DNA from: Flavobacterium sediminis
Lineage (GTDB): Bacteria; Bacteroidota; Bacteroidia; Flavobacteriales; Flavobacteriaceae
Length of the DNA stretch: 64,000 bases
Assembly: GCF_003148385.1 (NCBI RefSeq)
Contig: NZ_CP029463.1
Location: 1,488,001 to 1,552,000 of the forward strand
Reading direction: 5' to 3'
Shown: piece after piece, positions 53,430 to 62,806 of the stretch
Layout of the letters: each line of letters starts with the position of its first letter
How positions within the stretch are numbered: the stretch's first letter is position 1
The notes under the pieces: generated by a model
What the model saw: only the letters and a program-made list of their open reading frames with translations
Databases searched by the model: none
What the model was told of the DNA's origin: nothing
Translations under genes and position numbers: made by a program

Positions 53430-55124
53430 ATGAAAGACATTAAAAACATTTCGCGCTCAAGAGCGCAAGAGTCCTCAGCAGCTATTGAGAGACTGTACAT
53501 TACCATGAGACATTTATTTAACAGAGGATTTTATAAACCAATGGGTGTTTCAGGAGATACTTTAAGAGAAGCTTTATTGCAATTACGACCTGAGATCTAT
53601 GGTTCCATTGCAGAAGAAAAAGTGGAATTAAACGGCTTACTTTATGTTATTGAACGCCTTCCGATAGGAATTGAACAATGCCGTTATATTAACTTAACTT
53701 CAGATGAAGGGTATTCACATTCACATTTCAGAGCAATTGTTCCTCCTAAGAGAAGACGTAACTGTTATCGTATCGACGAAGAACAAATGAATGTTGAAAT
53801 AACCAGAGGACGTTCGGATATTTATGATATTCTGACCCATTTGACATTTATTTTCATAGAGTCTCATAAAATTAAAGATCGTGTTTTAATTGATGACGAA
53901 GGAAAAGTATCCCGCGATTGGGAAAAACTGGAACAGGTTGTGAAGCAAAATATGGAATTGTCACTGGAAGCAAAAGAAGTAGCAGTTTCTCATGCTGCAA
54001 ATGTTCTGGGAAGAACTTTTGCCGAAGTTCAGGATATTTATGACAAGTTTGCTATTGCAGAACAACCGGATCGATTTTTGCACGTTATTTATTGGTTAGG
54101 AAAATTAGCCATTGAAGAAGTGGTTGATAATAATAAACGTACCATTACGTTTAGCCCTATATTAAGAGAGCGTTTAGGACATCATATTTATGGTGAGATC
54201 TGGGCTAATGCTATAAAAAAGGTTTTGACGGATAATGAATTAATCGAAAGACCGATCCATATCATTAGTGCAAATATGCACAGTGTAATGAATTCAGTAT
54301 TTGCAGAACCGGTTTTAGGTAAAAAATACAAAGAATCTACTGATTTTCAAATATTTGAAGATCTTAGTAAGTCGGGAAGTGACGATCTGAGAAGTAAAGT
54401 GGAAGAATATGCATTAAAACAAGGAATGACCTTTCTTCCGGATACTTCAGGAACAAATATTGATGTGCAGGTTTTTGATACGGCAAAGATTGATTTCAAG
54501 AAAACTATTTTTCCGACAGCTAAATTAGAGAAAGGAAAAGAACCAGTTCTGATTGTCATGGATTATGCTTTCGGAGAGCAGGCTTTTGAAACGATTGACG
54601 AATTATTAAAACCATACAAAGCAGATAAGAAAAATAAGATTTTCTTAGGAGTAGAATCTGTTTCAATTATGGGTAAGGCCGGAATTTTACAAGGAGGAAA
54701 AGGAGACATCATGATCCCTTGTGCTCATGTTAATGAAGGTACGGCTGATAATTATCCTTTTGAAAATGAATTGACGGCAGAAATGTTTGACGGAAATGGC
54801 ACCCCAGTTTTTACCGGACCTATGATTACTGTTTTAGGAACATCTCTTCAAAATAAAGATTTATTGAAATTCTTCCATGAATCCACTTGGCAGGCAATAG
54901 GATTAGAAATGGAAGGAGCCTATTATCAAAAAGCAATTCAATCGGCTTCAAAGATCAGAAAAAGTATCAATCCTAATGTAAAAGTGCGCTATGCTTATTA
55001 TGCTTCCGATAATCCTTTGGAAACAGGAAGTACTCTTGCATCCGGAGGATTGGGAACTACAGGAGTTAAGCCAACATATTTAATTACAATCAAAATATTA
55101 GAGCAAATTTTTAATAGTAACTAA
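53430..55124 (+). CDS. DUF6909-type protein with nucleoside-phosphorylase-like C-domain
   Basis: A 564-residue protein of a conserved Bacteroidetes family. Residues about 1-330 (RAQESSAAIERLYITMRHLFNRG, YINLTSDEGYSHSHF) form a helical N-domain I recall as DUF6909. The C-terminal third resembles purine nucleosidase/phosphorylase folds: LIVMDYAFGEQAFE (~373), GKAGILQGGKGDIMIP (~420) and AIGLEMEGAYYQKAI (~488), the last matching the EMEG ribose-binding loop of MTA/SAH and AMP nucleosidases. AMP nucleosidase activity is possible but unproven. It lies 4 bp from the Wzz-like gene, which suggests co-transcription. Confidence 0.75.
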   Translation: MKDIKNISRSRAQESSAAIERLYITMRHLFNRGFYKPMGVSGDTLREALLQLRPEIYGSIAEEKVELNGLLYVIERLPIGIEQCRYINLTSDEGYSHSHFRAIVPPKRRRNCYRIDEEQMNVEITRGRSDIYDILTHLTFIFIESHKIKDRVLIDDEGKVSRDWEKLEQVVKQNMELSLEAKEVAVSHAANVLGRTFAEVQDIYDKFAIAEQPDRFLHVIYWLGKLAIEEVVDNNKRTITFSPILRERLGHHIYGEIWANAIKKVLTDNELIERPIHIISANMHSVMNSVFAEPVLGKKYKESTDFQIFEDLSKSGSDDLRSKVEEYALKQGMTFLPDTSGTNIDVQVFDTAKIDFKKTIFPTAKLEKGKEPVLIVMDYAFGEQAFETIDELLKPYKADKKNKIFLGVESVSIMGKAGILQGGKGDIMIPCAHVNEGTADNYPFENELTAEMFDGNGTPVFTGPMITVLGTSLQNKDLLKFFHESTWQAIGLEMEGAYYQKAIQSASKIRKSINPNVKVRYAYYASDNPLETGSTLASGGLGTTGVKPTYLITIKILEQIFNSN

Positions 55125-55128
55125 AAAG

Positions 55129-56100
55129 ATGAGTACAAATTCTCAAGACCAAGAAATTGATTTAGGGCAGGCTTTCCAGAAAATTGGAGGTATATTCCAA
55201 TTGTTAGTTGATAAACTATTTGACGGTATACTTTTTTTGAAAAGAAATAGTATCTATTTAGGTGTTTTATTGGTTACAGGAGTAATTGCAGGTTATTTTA
55301 TGGATAAGACGAATAAATCATATATACATGAAATAATTGTTTCACCAAATTACGGAAGTGTTGATTATTTGTATGCTAAAGTAGCATTACTGGACTCTAA
55401 GAATAAAGAAAACGACACTGTTTTTTTTAATGATTTAGGGTTCAAAAATCTGAAAAATTTCTATGGAATTGAGATCGAACCGATAAATGATATTTATAAG
55501 TTCGTTGACGGAAAACCACAAAATTTCGATCTGATCAAGTTAATGGCTGAGGACGGCGATATCAAAGAAATTACGGTTGACCAAGTGACCAGTAAGAACT
55601 TTCCGTTTCATCTGATAACTTTCTCAACAGGAGAGAATACAAATGAAGATGAAATAGTTAAACCATTGATGAATTATCTTAACAGTTCAACGTATTTTGA
55701 GGCTATTAAAGAGCAATATATTGAAAATCAAAAAGAAAAACTTGCCGCTAATGACAGCATTATTAAGCAGATCGATAATTTAATAAATGAATTTTCCAAT
55801 ACTGTTTCCGGTGGTTCTAAGAGCGACAAATTAGTTTATTATAGCGATAACAACCAGTTGGGTGAAATTATCGGAACAAAGAATAATTTGATTGCTGAGC
55901 AGGGAACGATCAAAATGAATATATTAAATAATGATAAAATAATAAAAGAGATCAGTACTGCTTTAAATAGTAAAGATACAAGAGGATTAAACGGGAAAAT
56001 GAAACTGTTGTTACCGGTTTTATTTATTTTTGTTTTTCTGATTTTGGCAGTTTTGAAGAGTTTTTACAAATACCAGCTTGCAAAAAGAAATTTGAATTAG
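55129..56100 (+). CDS. Wzz-like chain-length-determinant membrane protein
   Basis: The 323-residue protein has TM helices at about 40-61 and 293-313 around a periplasmic domain with a long helical stretch (EAIKEQYIENQKEKLAANDSIIKQIDNLINEF). This is the polysaccharide co-polymerase (Wzz) topology, although the usual proline-rich motif before TM2 is weak. Wzz-type proteins set O-antigen or capsule chain length. It lies 4 bp after the DUF6909 gene and directly abuts rfbB (its TAG is followed at once by the rfbB ATG), consistent with the start of a polysaccharide operon. The name is by topology and context. Confidence 0.65.
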   Translation: MSTNSQDQEIDLGQAFQKIGGIFQLLVDKLFDGILFLKRNSIYLGVLLVTGVIAGYFMDKTNKSYIHEIIVSPNYGSVDYLYAKVALLDSKNKENDTVFFNDLGFKNLKNFYGIEIEPINDIYKFVDGKPQNFDLIKLMAEDGDIKEITVDQVTSKNFPFHLITFSTGENTNEDEIVKPLMNYLNSSTYFEAIKEQYIENQKEKLAANDSIIKQIDNLINEFSNTVSGGSKSDKLVYYSDNNQLGEIIGTKNNLIAEQGTIKMNILNNDKIIKEISTALNSKDTRGLNGKMKLLLPVLFIFVFLILAVLKSFYKYQLAKRNLN

Positions 56101-57114
56101 ATGAAAACAATACTTGTAACAGGAGGAGCCGGATTTATCGGTTCTAACTTTGTTCCTTACTTTATAGAAAATAACGAAGAGTACCATTTAGTAAACCTTG
56201 ATGCCTTAACGTATGCCGGAAATTTAGAAAATGTTAAAGAAGTAGAAGACCATCCGAGATACACCTTTGTAAAAGGAGATATTTGTGATAGAGAATTTAT
56301 TCAGCAGCTGTTCCAAAAATATCAATTCCACGATGTGATCCATTTTGCTGCTGAAAGTCATGTCGACAATTCCATTTCCGGACCGGAAGCCTTTATTAAG
56401 ACCAATGTTTTAGGAACTTTCAATTTGTTAGATTCTGCCAGAAGTCTTTGGATGGAAAAGCCCAATCAATACAAAGCTGAATTTAAAGAAGCCCGTTTTC
56501 ATCACGTTTCAACAGATGAGGTTTACGGAACTCTAGGAGAAACCGGTCTGTTTCATGAAACTACAGCGTACGCGCCTAACAGTCCGTATTCGGCATCTAA
56601 AGCCGGTTCAGATATGATAGTTCGTAGTTATTTCCATACCTACGGGATGAATGTGGTAACAACAAACTGTTCTAATAATTACGGACCGAAACAGCATGAT
56701 GAAAAATTGATTCCGACAATTATTCGTAAAGCTTTACAAGGAGAGAACATTCCGATCTATGGTGATGGTAAAAACGTACGCGATTGGTTATATGTATTAG
56801 ACCATTGTAAAGGAATTGAATTGGCTTTTAAAAAAGGACAATCCGGAGAAACCTACAATATAGGAGGGAGAAACGAAAGAAATAACCTGTATATTGTGGA
56901 TAAGGTGTGTTCTATTTTAGATGAGAAAAAACCCAAGGAAGAAGGAAGTTACAAAGAGCAAATTACTTTTGTAACAGATCGTCCTGGACACGATATGCGC
57001 TATGCCATAGATGCTACCAAAATAGAAAATGAATTAGGGTGGAAAGCAGATGAGAATTTTGAGAGCGGTATTGTTAAAACCGTAGCGTGGTATTTGAATA
57101 AGTTTTTAAATTAA
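56101..57114 (+). CDS. rfbB: dTDP-glucose 4,6-dehydratase
   Basis: The 337-residue extended SDR has GGAGFIGSNFVPYF (NAD motif, 7-20), VIHFAAESHVDNSI, HVSTDEVYGTLGETG and the catalytic YSASKAGSDM (Tyr/Lys). It makes dTDP-4-keto-6-deoxyglucose from dTDP-glucose, the first committed step to dTDP-L-rhamnose. Downstream rfbA, rfbC and rfbD complete the pathway. Length is normal. Confidence 0.96.
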   Translation: MKTILVTGGAGFIGSNFVPYFIENNEEYHLVNLDALTYAGNLENVKEVEDHPRYTFVKGDICDREFIQQLFQKYQFHDVIHFAAESHVDNSISGPEAFIKTNVLGTFNLLDSARSLWMEKPNQYKAEFKEARFHHVSTDEVYGTLGETGLFHETTAYAPNSPYSASKAGSDMIVRSYFHTYGMNVVTTNCSNNYGPKQHDEKLIPTIIRKALQGENIPIYGDGKNVRDWLYVLDHCKGIELAFKKGQSGETYNIGGRNERNNLYIVDKVCSILDEKKPKEEGSYKEQITFVTDRPGHDMRYAIDATKIENELGWKADENFESGIVKTVAWYLNKFLN

Positions 57115-57157
57115 AAATTTTAGTTGGCTATATTTTTTCCAACTGTAAAACATAAAA

Positions 57158-58015
57158 ATGAAAGGAATAATATTAGCAGGAGGATCAGGAACACGTTTAC
57201 ACCCGTTAACGTTAGCAGTGAGTAAACAATTGATGCCTATCTACGATAAACCAATGATTTATTACCCATTATCAACGTTGATGTGGGCAGGAATTCGTGA
57301 GATATTAATTATTTCAACACCGCACGATTTACCCTTGTTTCAAAAGCTATTGGGAGATGGCAGTCATTTAGGCTGTCGTTTTGAATATGCTGTACAGGAT
57401 CAACCTAATGGTTTAGCCGAAGCATTTATCATAGGTAAAGAATTTGTAGGAGATGATAAAGTGGCATTGATATTAGGTGATAATATTTTTTACGGAACCG
57501 GCTTAGCTGAACTGTTACAAGCTAATAATGATCCTGAAGGAGGAATAGTTTATGCTTACCACGTTCATGATCCGGAACGATACGGAGTAGTTGAATTTGA
57601 TAAAAAAGGAAAAGTACTTTCAATTGAAGAAAAACCTGAGCAGCCTAAGTCTAATTATGCTGTTCCGGGAATCTATTTTTATGACAATGAAGTATTAGAG
57701 ATAGCAGCCAATATAAAGCCTAGCCCTCGTGGTGAATTAGAAATTACTGATGTTAATAAAGCATATTTAGAAAAAAGAAAACTACAGGTATCTATTTTAG
57801 ACAGAGGAACAGCTTGGCTCGATACCGGAACATTCAAATCATTAATGCAAGCAGGTCAATTTGTACAAGTTATTGAAGAACGTCAGGGGTTAAAGATAGG
57901 TGCCATTGAAGAAGCAGCATATACTATGGGCTATATTGATGCAGAACAATTAAAGAAATTAGCAGAACCGTTGTTAAAAAGCGGTTATGGAAAACATTTG
58001 ATGAGCTTATTATAA
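57158..58015 (+). CDS. rfbA: Glucose-1-phosphate thymidylyltransferase
   Basis: A 285-residue nucleotidyltransferase with [30 protein letters not shown] N-terminus (residues 8-33), [15 protein letters not shown] and [11 protein letters not shown]. It makes dTDP-glucose from dTTP and glucose-1-phosphate. It follows rfbB by 43 bp, containing a small AGTTGG/CCAACT hairpin. After its stop is a 15-bp perfect inverted repeat (58025-58066). Length is typical (about 285-293). Confidence 0.96.
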   Translation: MKGIILAGGSGTRLHPLTLAVSKQLMPIYDKPMIYYPLSTLMWAGIREILIISTPHDLPLFQKLLGDGSHLGCRFEYAVQDQPNGLAEAFIIGKEFVGDDKVALILGDNIFYGTGLAELLQANNDPEGGIVYAYHVHDPERYGVVEFDKKGKVLSIEEKPEQPKSNYAVPGIYFYDNEVLEIAANIKPSPRGELEITDVNKAYLEKRKLQVSILDRGTAWLDTGTFKSLMQAGQFVQVIEERQGLKIGAIEEAAYTMGYIDAEQLKKLAEPLLKSGYGKHLMSLL

Positions 58016-58024
58016 ATTTTAAAG

Positions 58025-58066
58025 CTTCATATTTCAAACAAAGAGAATTCAGTTTGAAATATGAAG
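58025..58066 (+). repeat. Inverted repeat between rfbA and rfbC
   Basis: Perfect 15-bp arms CTTCATATTTCAAAC (58025-58039) and GTTTGAAATATGAAG (58052-58066) flank a 12-nt loop. No T-run follows, so it is more likely an intercistronic mRNA-processing or stability hairpin than a full terminator. It includes the spurious upstream ATG at 58061. Confidence 0.7.
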
Positions 58067-58084
58067 ACATTATTAAAATTGAGA

Positions 58085-58636
58085 ATGAAATTTATTGAAA
58101 CCAAACTAAAAGGATGTTTTATCCTTGAACCTAAAATAATTAAAGACGAGAGAGGCTATTTTATGGAAAGTTTTAACGAAAAGACTTTTCAGGAAGGAGT
58201 AGGGCAACATGTAAATTTTGTACAAGACAATCAGTCTTTTTCGTCCAAAGGCGTTTTACGAGGCCTTCATTACCAAACCGGAGAGCATGCTCAGGCTAAA
58301 TTAGTTCGTGTTTTACAAGGAGAAGTACTAGATGTCGCAGTAGATATCAGACCGGATTCCCCTACTTACGGACAATATGAATCGGTGTTACTTTCCGGAG
58401 AAAACCAAAGACAATTTTTTGTTCCGAGAGGATTTGCTCATGGATTTTTAGTCCTAAGCGAAACCGCTACTTTCTTTTACAAATGTGATAATTTTTACAA
58501 CAAAGAAAGTGAAGGCGGAGTTATTTTTAACGATCCAACGATCAATGTTAATTGGAATTTTTCGGAAGAAGAACTGATTATTTCCGAAAAAGACAAAGTA
58601 TTACCGAAACTCGAAAATGCAAAAAAAGTATGGTAG
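58085..58636 (+). CDS. rfbC: dTDP-4-dehydrorhamnose 3,5-epimerase
   Basis: I chose the ATG at 58085 (MKFIETKLKGCFILEPKII), giving 183 residues as in RmlC. The ATG at 58061 lies inside an inverted repeat and would add an atypical MKTLLKLR. Conserved motifs are DNQSFSSKGVLRGLHYQTGEHAQAKLVR (catalytic His in RGLHYQ) and FFVPRGFAHGFLVLSE. It epimerises C3 and C5 of dTDP-4-keto-6-deoxyglucose. Its stop overlaps the rfbD start by 7 bp. Confidence 0.94.
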   Translation: MKFIETKLKGCFILEPKIIKDERGYFMESFNEKTFQEGVGQHVNFVQDNQSFSSKGVLRGLHYQTGEHAQAKLVRVLQGEVLDVAVDIRPDSPTYGQYESVLLSGENQRQFFVPRGFAHGFLVLSETATFFYKCDNFYNKESEGGVIFNDPTINVNWNFSEEELIISEKDKVLPKLENAKKVW

Positions 58637-59550
58637 TTTTAGTAACGGGAGCTAACGGACAATTAGGACAAGCTATACGATCGGTTGCAGGGAAATACCC
58701 TTCAATCGATTTTGTGTTTTGTAATTCGTCAGAATTAGACATAACCGATCCGGAAAACTGTAAAACCGTTTTTGCAGAAAAAAAACCTGATTTTTGTATC
58801 AATACAGCAGCTTATACAGCAGTTGACAAAGCAGAAAGCGAACCAGAAAAAGCTTTTGATAGTAATGCGAACGGAGCTCAGAATTTAGCCGATGCTTGTA
58901 AAGAGCATAATACCGTATTAATCCATGTTTCTACCGATTTTGTTTTTGATGCCTATTATGCTGATGGAACGGCTTTCTATGATAGAGAATTGCGTTTACC
59001 TTTAAAAAGTAAGTTAGGACTTCAGGAAAGCGATGTGCCTTTTCCAAGCGGAATGTATGGCTTAACAAAATTACAGGGCGAACAGGCAATTCAGGCAACC
59101 TGGAAAAAACATATAATCGTAAGAACATCTTGGGTGTATTCTGAATTCGGGAATAATTTTATGAAGACTATGTTGCGATTGGCTTCTGAAAGAGATTCAC
59201 TTTCTGTTGTAAATGACCAAATCGGAACACCGACGTATGCAGTGGATTTAGCAAAAGTATTGATTGAAATTATCCTTTCACCTATTACCCGAAACTCAGT
59301 ACCCGATATATATGGAATCTATAATTTTAGCAACGAAGGACAATGTTCCTGGTACGAATTTGCTAAAGAAATTTTCCGGCAAAAAAATAGTACAATCGAT
59401 TTAAAACCGATTCCTACAGCAGCCTATCCTACTCCGGCAAAACGTCCGGTTTATAGTGTACTTGATAAATCTAAAATAAAGACTACATTCGGTATCACCA
59501 TTAAAGACTGGAAAGAAAGCTTAACAAATTGTCTGCAAAATTATTCATGA
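58630..59550 (+). CDS. rfbD: dTDP-4-dehydrorhamnose reductase
   Basis: The start at 58630 (MVVLVTGANGQLGQAI) gives 306 residues and overlaps rfbC by 7 bp; the longer frame from 58552 lies inside rfbC. It has the NADPH motif VTGANGQLGQ, ISTAAYTAVDKAE-type segment (INTAAYTAVDKAE), the TDFVFD segment and the catalytic YGLTK. Between TDFVFD and YGLTK an extra stretch of roughly 15 residues (AFYDRELRLPLKSKLG) is present compared with the enzymes I know. It reduces the 4-keto group to give dTDP-L-rhamnose. Confidence 0.9.
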   Translation: MVVLVTGANGQLGQAIRSVAGKYPSIDFVFCNSSELDITDPENCKTVFAEKKPDFCINTAAYTAVDKAESEPEKAFDSNANGAQNLADACKEHNTVLIHVSTDFVFDAYYADGTAFYDRELRLPLKSKLGLQESDVPFPSGMYGLTKLQGEQAIQATWKKHIIVRTSWVYSEFGNNFMKTMLRLASERDSLSVVNDQIGTPTYAVDLAKVLIEIILSPITRNSVPDIYGIYNFSNEGQCSWYEFAKEIFRQKNSTIDLKPIPTAAYPTPAKRPVYSVLDKSKIKTTFGITIKDWKESLTNCLQNYS

Positions 59551-60656
59551 GAAAAATCAGTCCCCTTTACTTGCTTTTATTAACCGTTGCTTTTTCTTTT
59601 TCTCAGGAAAAAGAAAAAAATGCGACATACATTGATGCACAGATTTTCAGGGGAAATATTATAAAACATGCCGATTATGTCGGACATCTCATTTCCGGGC
59701 ATCCTGACGGAGTCTTTGTCGGGTTCAACTGGAAGACACACGGAAAAAAGGAATGGCAGCAAATTTATAATTATCCTGACTACGGGCTCTCTTATCAGTA
59801 TATTGATTTTAAGAATAAAAGTTTAGGCGTTAATCATGCCATTGGGGTGCATTATAATTTTTACTTTTTAAAAAGGCATTTAATGTTACGTATTTCCCAA
59901 GGCATAGGAATGACCTCAAATCCTTATGATAAGGAGACCAATAATAAGAATAATGCTTTCGGGACAAAAATATTAGACAACAACTATTTTTTACTGCAAT
60001 ATCAGAAACAAAATTTGTTCGATAAAGTCGGAATCCAAGTCGGATTGATGCTTACACACTTTTCTAACGGTCGTTTTAAAGCACCTAATAGCGGAATTAA
60101 CACCTTTGCTCTTAATGTGGGTCTGAACTATAACTTTGATGAAGAAAAGCCTTTTATAAAAGACAGTTTGCCGCCTAATTCTTCTTTCAGAGAACGAATT
60201 AAATACAATATTGCTTTTAGAACCGGACGTTCAGAAGGTCCTGTTCCGCGTTTAGGACAACGCCAGTTTTATCACATCGGGCTATATGCCGATAAGAGAA
60301 TAGGAAGAAAAAGCGCCTTACAATTAGGAACGGATATATTCTTTTCCAGATATTTAAGAGATTATATTAAGTTTGTTTCCATTGCCTTTCCGCAAGATCA
60401 TAAAGATTATGCCGATCCGGATACCGATTACAAGCGAATCGGTTTATTTGTAGGACATGAATTGTTTATCAACAAAGTATCGGTTGAAACGCAATTTGGT
60501 TATTACGTCTACAAACCCTTTGATTACGAAATAGACATCTACCAAAGGGTCGGATTAAAATATTATGTATACAAAAATTGTTTTACCGGAGTCGGATTAA
60601 AAACACACGGAGGAAGAGCAGAAGCAATTGAAGCAACTATCGGAATCCGATTGTGA
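59547..60656 (+). CDS. Acyloxyacyl hydrolase / PagL-like lipid A 3-O-deacylase
   Basis: The start at 59547 (MRKISPLYLLLLTVAFSFSQ) overlaps the rfbD stop (ATGA) and supplies a signal peptide, giving 369 residues. The C-terminal barrel contains LTHFSNGRFKAPNSGIN (about 175-190), in which His and Ser fit the PagL HxS active site. At the place where I recall Glu in Pseudomonas PagL (GIE), this protein has GIN, so the acid may be missing or elsewhere. The family removes the 3-O acyl chain of lipid A at the outer membrane. Its place after rfbD suggests LPS-related function. Confidence 0.75.
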   Translation: MRKISPLYLLLLTVAFSFSQEKEKNATYIDAQIFRGNIIKHADYVGHLISGHPDGVFVGFNWKTHGKKEWQQIYNYPDYGLSYQYIDFKNKSLGVNHAIGVHYNFYFLKRHLMLRISQGIGMTSNPYDKETNNKNNAFGTKILDNNYFLLQYQKQNLFDKVGIQVGLMLTHFSNGRFKAPNSGINTFALNVGLNYNFDEEKPFIKDSLPPNSSFRERIKYNIAFRTGRSEGPVPRLGQRQFYHIGLYADKRIGRKSALQLGTDIFFSRYLRDYIKFVSIAFPQDHKDYADPDTDYKRIGLFVGHELFINKVSVETQFGYYVYKPFDYEIDIYQRVGLKYYVYKNCFTGVGLKTHGGRAEAIEATIGIRL

Positions 60657-60659
60657 TTT

Positions 60660-61601
60660 TTAGCGGAACATTTCGAAATGTTGCTCTTCTACCCACTGTA
60701 AGGTTTTCTCAATGCCTTCTTTCAAAGAAGTTTTATGTTTCCACCCCAAATGGTTTATTTTAGAAACATCTAAAAGTTTTCTTGGTGTACCGTCAGGTTT
60801 TGAAGAATCAAAAACCAATTCGCCTTCAAATCCTACAATATCTTTAATGGTTTCTGCTAATTCTTTAATGGTAACATCTTCACCGGTTCCTACATTTACC
60901 GTCTCGGTCTCATTGTAGCTCTGCATTAAGAATACACAGGCTTCAGCCAAATCATCTACAAACAAGAATTCACGCATCGGAGTTCCGGAACCCCAAACAA
61001 CAACTTCATGTTGGTTATTTTGTTTGGCCTCAATGAATTTTCTCAGCAATGCCGGTAAAACATGTGAGTTTTGCAGGTTGAAATTGTCATTTATACCGTA
61101 AAGGTTTGTTGGCATAGCCGAAATAAAATTACAGCCGTATTGTTTTTTATAGAATTCACACATTTTCAAACCGGAAATCTTTGCAATGGCATACGCTTCA
61201 TTAGTAGGCTCTAATGCTCCGGTTAAAAGATATTCTTCCTTAATAGGCTGAGGTGCAAATTTTGGATAAATACAAGAACTTCCTAAAAAAAGCAGTTTAG
61301 TAACATGAGTTAAATGAGCAGCATGGATCACATTATTTTGGATCATCATGTTGTCATAGATAAAAGCTGCAGGATAAGTATTATTAGCATGTATACCGCC
61401 TACTTTAGCGGCAGCCAGAAAAACATATTCCGGTTTTTCAATTTCAAAAAAGGATAAAACAGCTTGCTGATTGCGCAGATCAAGTTCTTTAGACGATCTA
61501 GTGATAATATTTTTAAAACCGTTTTTAACCAGATTTCTGACAATGGCTGAACCTACCATACCGTTAGAACCGGCAACAAATATTTTAGAATCTTTTAGCA
61601 T
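60660..61601 (-). CDS. fcl: GDP-L-fucose synthase
   Basis: The 313-residue SDR has [17 protein letters not shown] (NADP motif), [40 protein letters not shown] and the catalytic YAIAKISG. These are distinctive for GDP-4-keto-6-deoxy-D-mannose epimerase/reductase (WcaG/Fcl). It makes GDP-L-fucose from the product of gmd, whose gene overlaps it by 7 bp upstream. The pair is transcribed opposite to the rfb genes. Confidence 0.95.
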   Translation of the reverse strand: MLKDSKIFVAGSNGMVGSAIVRNLVKNGFKNIITRSSKELDLRNQQAVLSFFEIEKPEYVFLAAAKVGGIHANNTYPAAFIYDNMMIQNNVIHAAHLTHVTKLLFLGSSCIYPKFAPQPIKEEYLLTGALEPTNEAYAIAKISGLKMCEFYKKQYGCNFISAMPTNLYGINDNFNLQNSHVLPALLRKFIEAKQNNQHEVVVWGSGTPMREFLFVDDLAEACVFLMQSYNETETVNVGTGEDVTIKELAETIKDIVGFEGELVFDSSKPDGTPRKLLDVSKINHLGWKHKTSLKEGIEKTLQWVEEQHFEMFR

Positions 61602-62659
61602 ACACGAGGCAATTTTACATACTCTAAGTCATGTTTCATCATGATTTTCACTAACTCCTCAATAGAAGTTTTACTCGGATTCCAACCTAATAGTGTTTTT
61701 GCTTTATGCGGATTACCCAATAAGGTTTCAACTTCAGCAGGGCGGTAATAGTTCGGATCCACTTCTATTAAGACTTTTCCGGTTGCTTTGCAGATTCCCA
61801 CCTCATTTTCACCTTCCCCTTGCCATTCAATAGTAATTCCGGCTTCTTTAAAAGCCAGTTCGCAAAAGTAACGTACAGAATATTGTATCCCTGTTGCGAT
61901 CACAAAATCTTCCGGTTGGTCTTGTTGCAGCATTAGCCACATACATTCTACATAATCTTTAGCATATCCCCAGTCTCTTTTGGCATCTAAATTTCCTAAA
62001 TATAGTTTTTCCTGTATTCCGTGCTTTATTCTGGAAGCAGATAATGTTATTTTTCGAGTTACGAAAGTTTCTCCTCTTCGTTCAGATTCGTGGTTAAAAA
62101 GAATACCGTTTACAGCGTACATCCCGTAAGACTCTCTGTAATTTTTAGTGATCCAGAAAGCATATAGTTTTGCCACACCATAAGGAGAACGAGGGTAAAA
62201 AGGAGTTGTTTCCGATTGCGGGATCTCCTGTACTTTTCCATATAGTTCAGAAGTAGAGGCCTGATAGATCCTGGTCTTATCTGTTAAACCACAAATCCTG
62301 ATAGCTTCTAACAGCCGTAAGGTTCCGACAGCATCTGTTTCGGCAGTGTATTCAGGCATGTCAAATGAAACTTTTACATGTGACTGTGCTGCCAGATTAT
62401 AAATTTCATCAGGTTGGATCTGTTGAACCAAACGGATCAGGTTTGTCGAATCCGTCATATCACCATAATGCAATTTTATCTTTTTTTCTTTATGTAGATC
62501 CTGAAGTAAACTTTCGATGTAAAGATGTTCTATTCTTTCTGTATTAAAGGTGGAACTTCTTCTTATAATTCCGTGAACATCATAACCTTTTTCTAGTAAA
62601 AATTCAGCCAGATAGGAACCGTCCTGACCGTTGATACCTGTAATTAGAGCTCTTTTCAT
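61595..62659 (-). CDS. gmd: GDP-mannose 4,6-dehydratase
   Basis: The 354-residue dehydratase starts [22 protein letters not shown], with [49 protein letters not shown] and the catalytic [10 protein letters not shown]; all are specific for Gmd. It converts GDP-mannose to GDP-4-keto-6-deoxymannose, feeding fcl. A minus-strand TATCTTTG box (62676-62683) lies 17 bp upstream. Length is normal. Confidence 0.96.
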   Translation of the reverse strand: MKRALITGINGQDGSYLAEFLLEKGYDVHGIIRRSSTFNTERIEHLYIESLLQDLHKEKKIKLHYGDMTDSTNLIRLVQQIQPDEIYNLAAQSHVKVSFDMPEYTAETDAVGTLRLLEAIRICGLTDKTRIYQASTSELYGKVQEIPQSETTPFYPRSPYGVAKLYAFWITKNYRESYGMYAVNGILFNHESERRGETFVTRKITLSASRIKHGIQEKLYLGNLDAKRDWGYAKDYVECMWLMLQQDQPEDFVIATGIQYSVRYFCELAFKEAGITIEWQGEGENEVGICKATGKVLIEVDPNYYRPAEVETLLGNPHKAKTLLGWNPSKTSIEELVKIMMKHDLEYVKLPRVC

Positions 62660-62675
62660 TTTGAAACAATATGTA

Positions 62676-62683
62676 CAAAGATA
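62676..62683 (-). promoter_or_regulatory. -7 box for gmd-fcl
   Basis: Minus-strand TATCTTTG matches TAnnTTTG, 17 bp before the gmd ATG. Confidence 0.45.
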
Positions 62684-62709
62684 GCTTTTAAAAGGAATAA
62701 CTAAAAATT

Positions 62710-62741
62710 TTGTTATCTTTTGTGATTTGTAAGTATCTTTG
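62710..62741 (+). promoter_or_regulatory. Bacteroidetes-type promoter for the DUF2807 lipoprotein
   Basis: TTG (62710-62712), a 21-nt spacer and TATCTTTG (62734-62741) fit the -33/-7 arrangement. The gene starts 65 bp later and is divergent from gmd. Confidence 0.5.
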
Positions 62742-62806
62742 GTTTCTTACAGAAGAGAATGTCTAAAATCAACTATTGAGAAAGTAGAGGCAGGAAAAAA
62801 TAAAAG

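Noticed and set aside
58552..58629. Extended rfbD start at 58552
   Set aside because: The added residues are read from within rfbC in another frame and lack similarity; the Rossmann motif starts right after the ATG at 58630.
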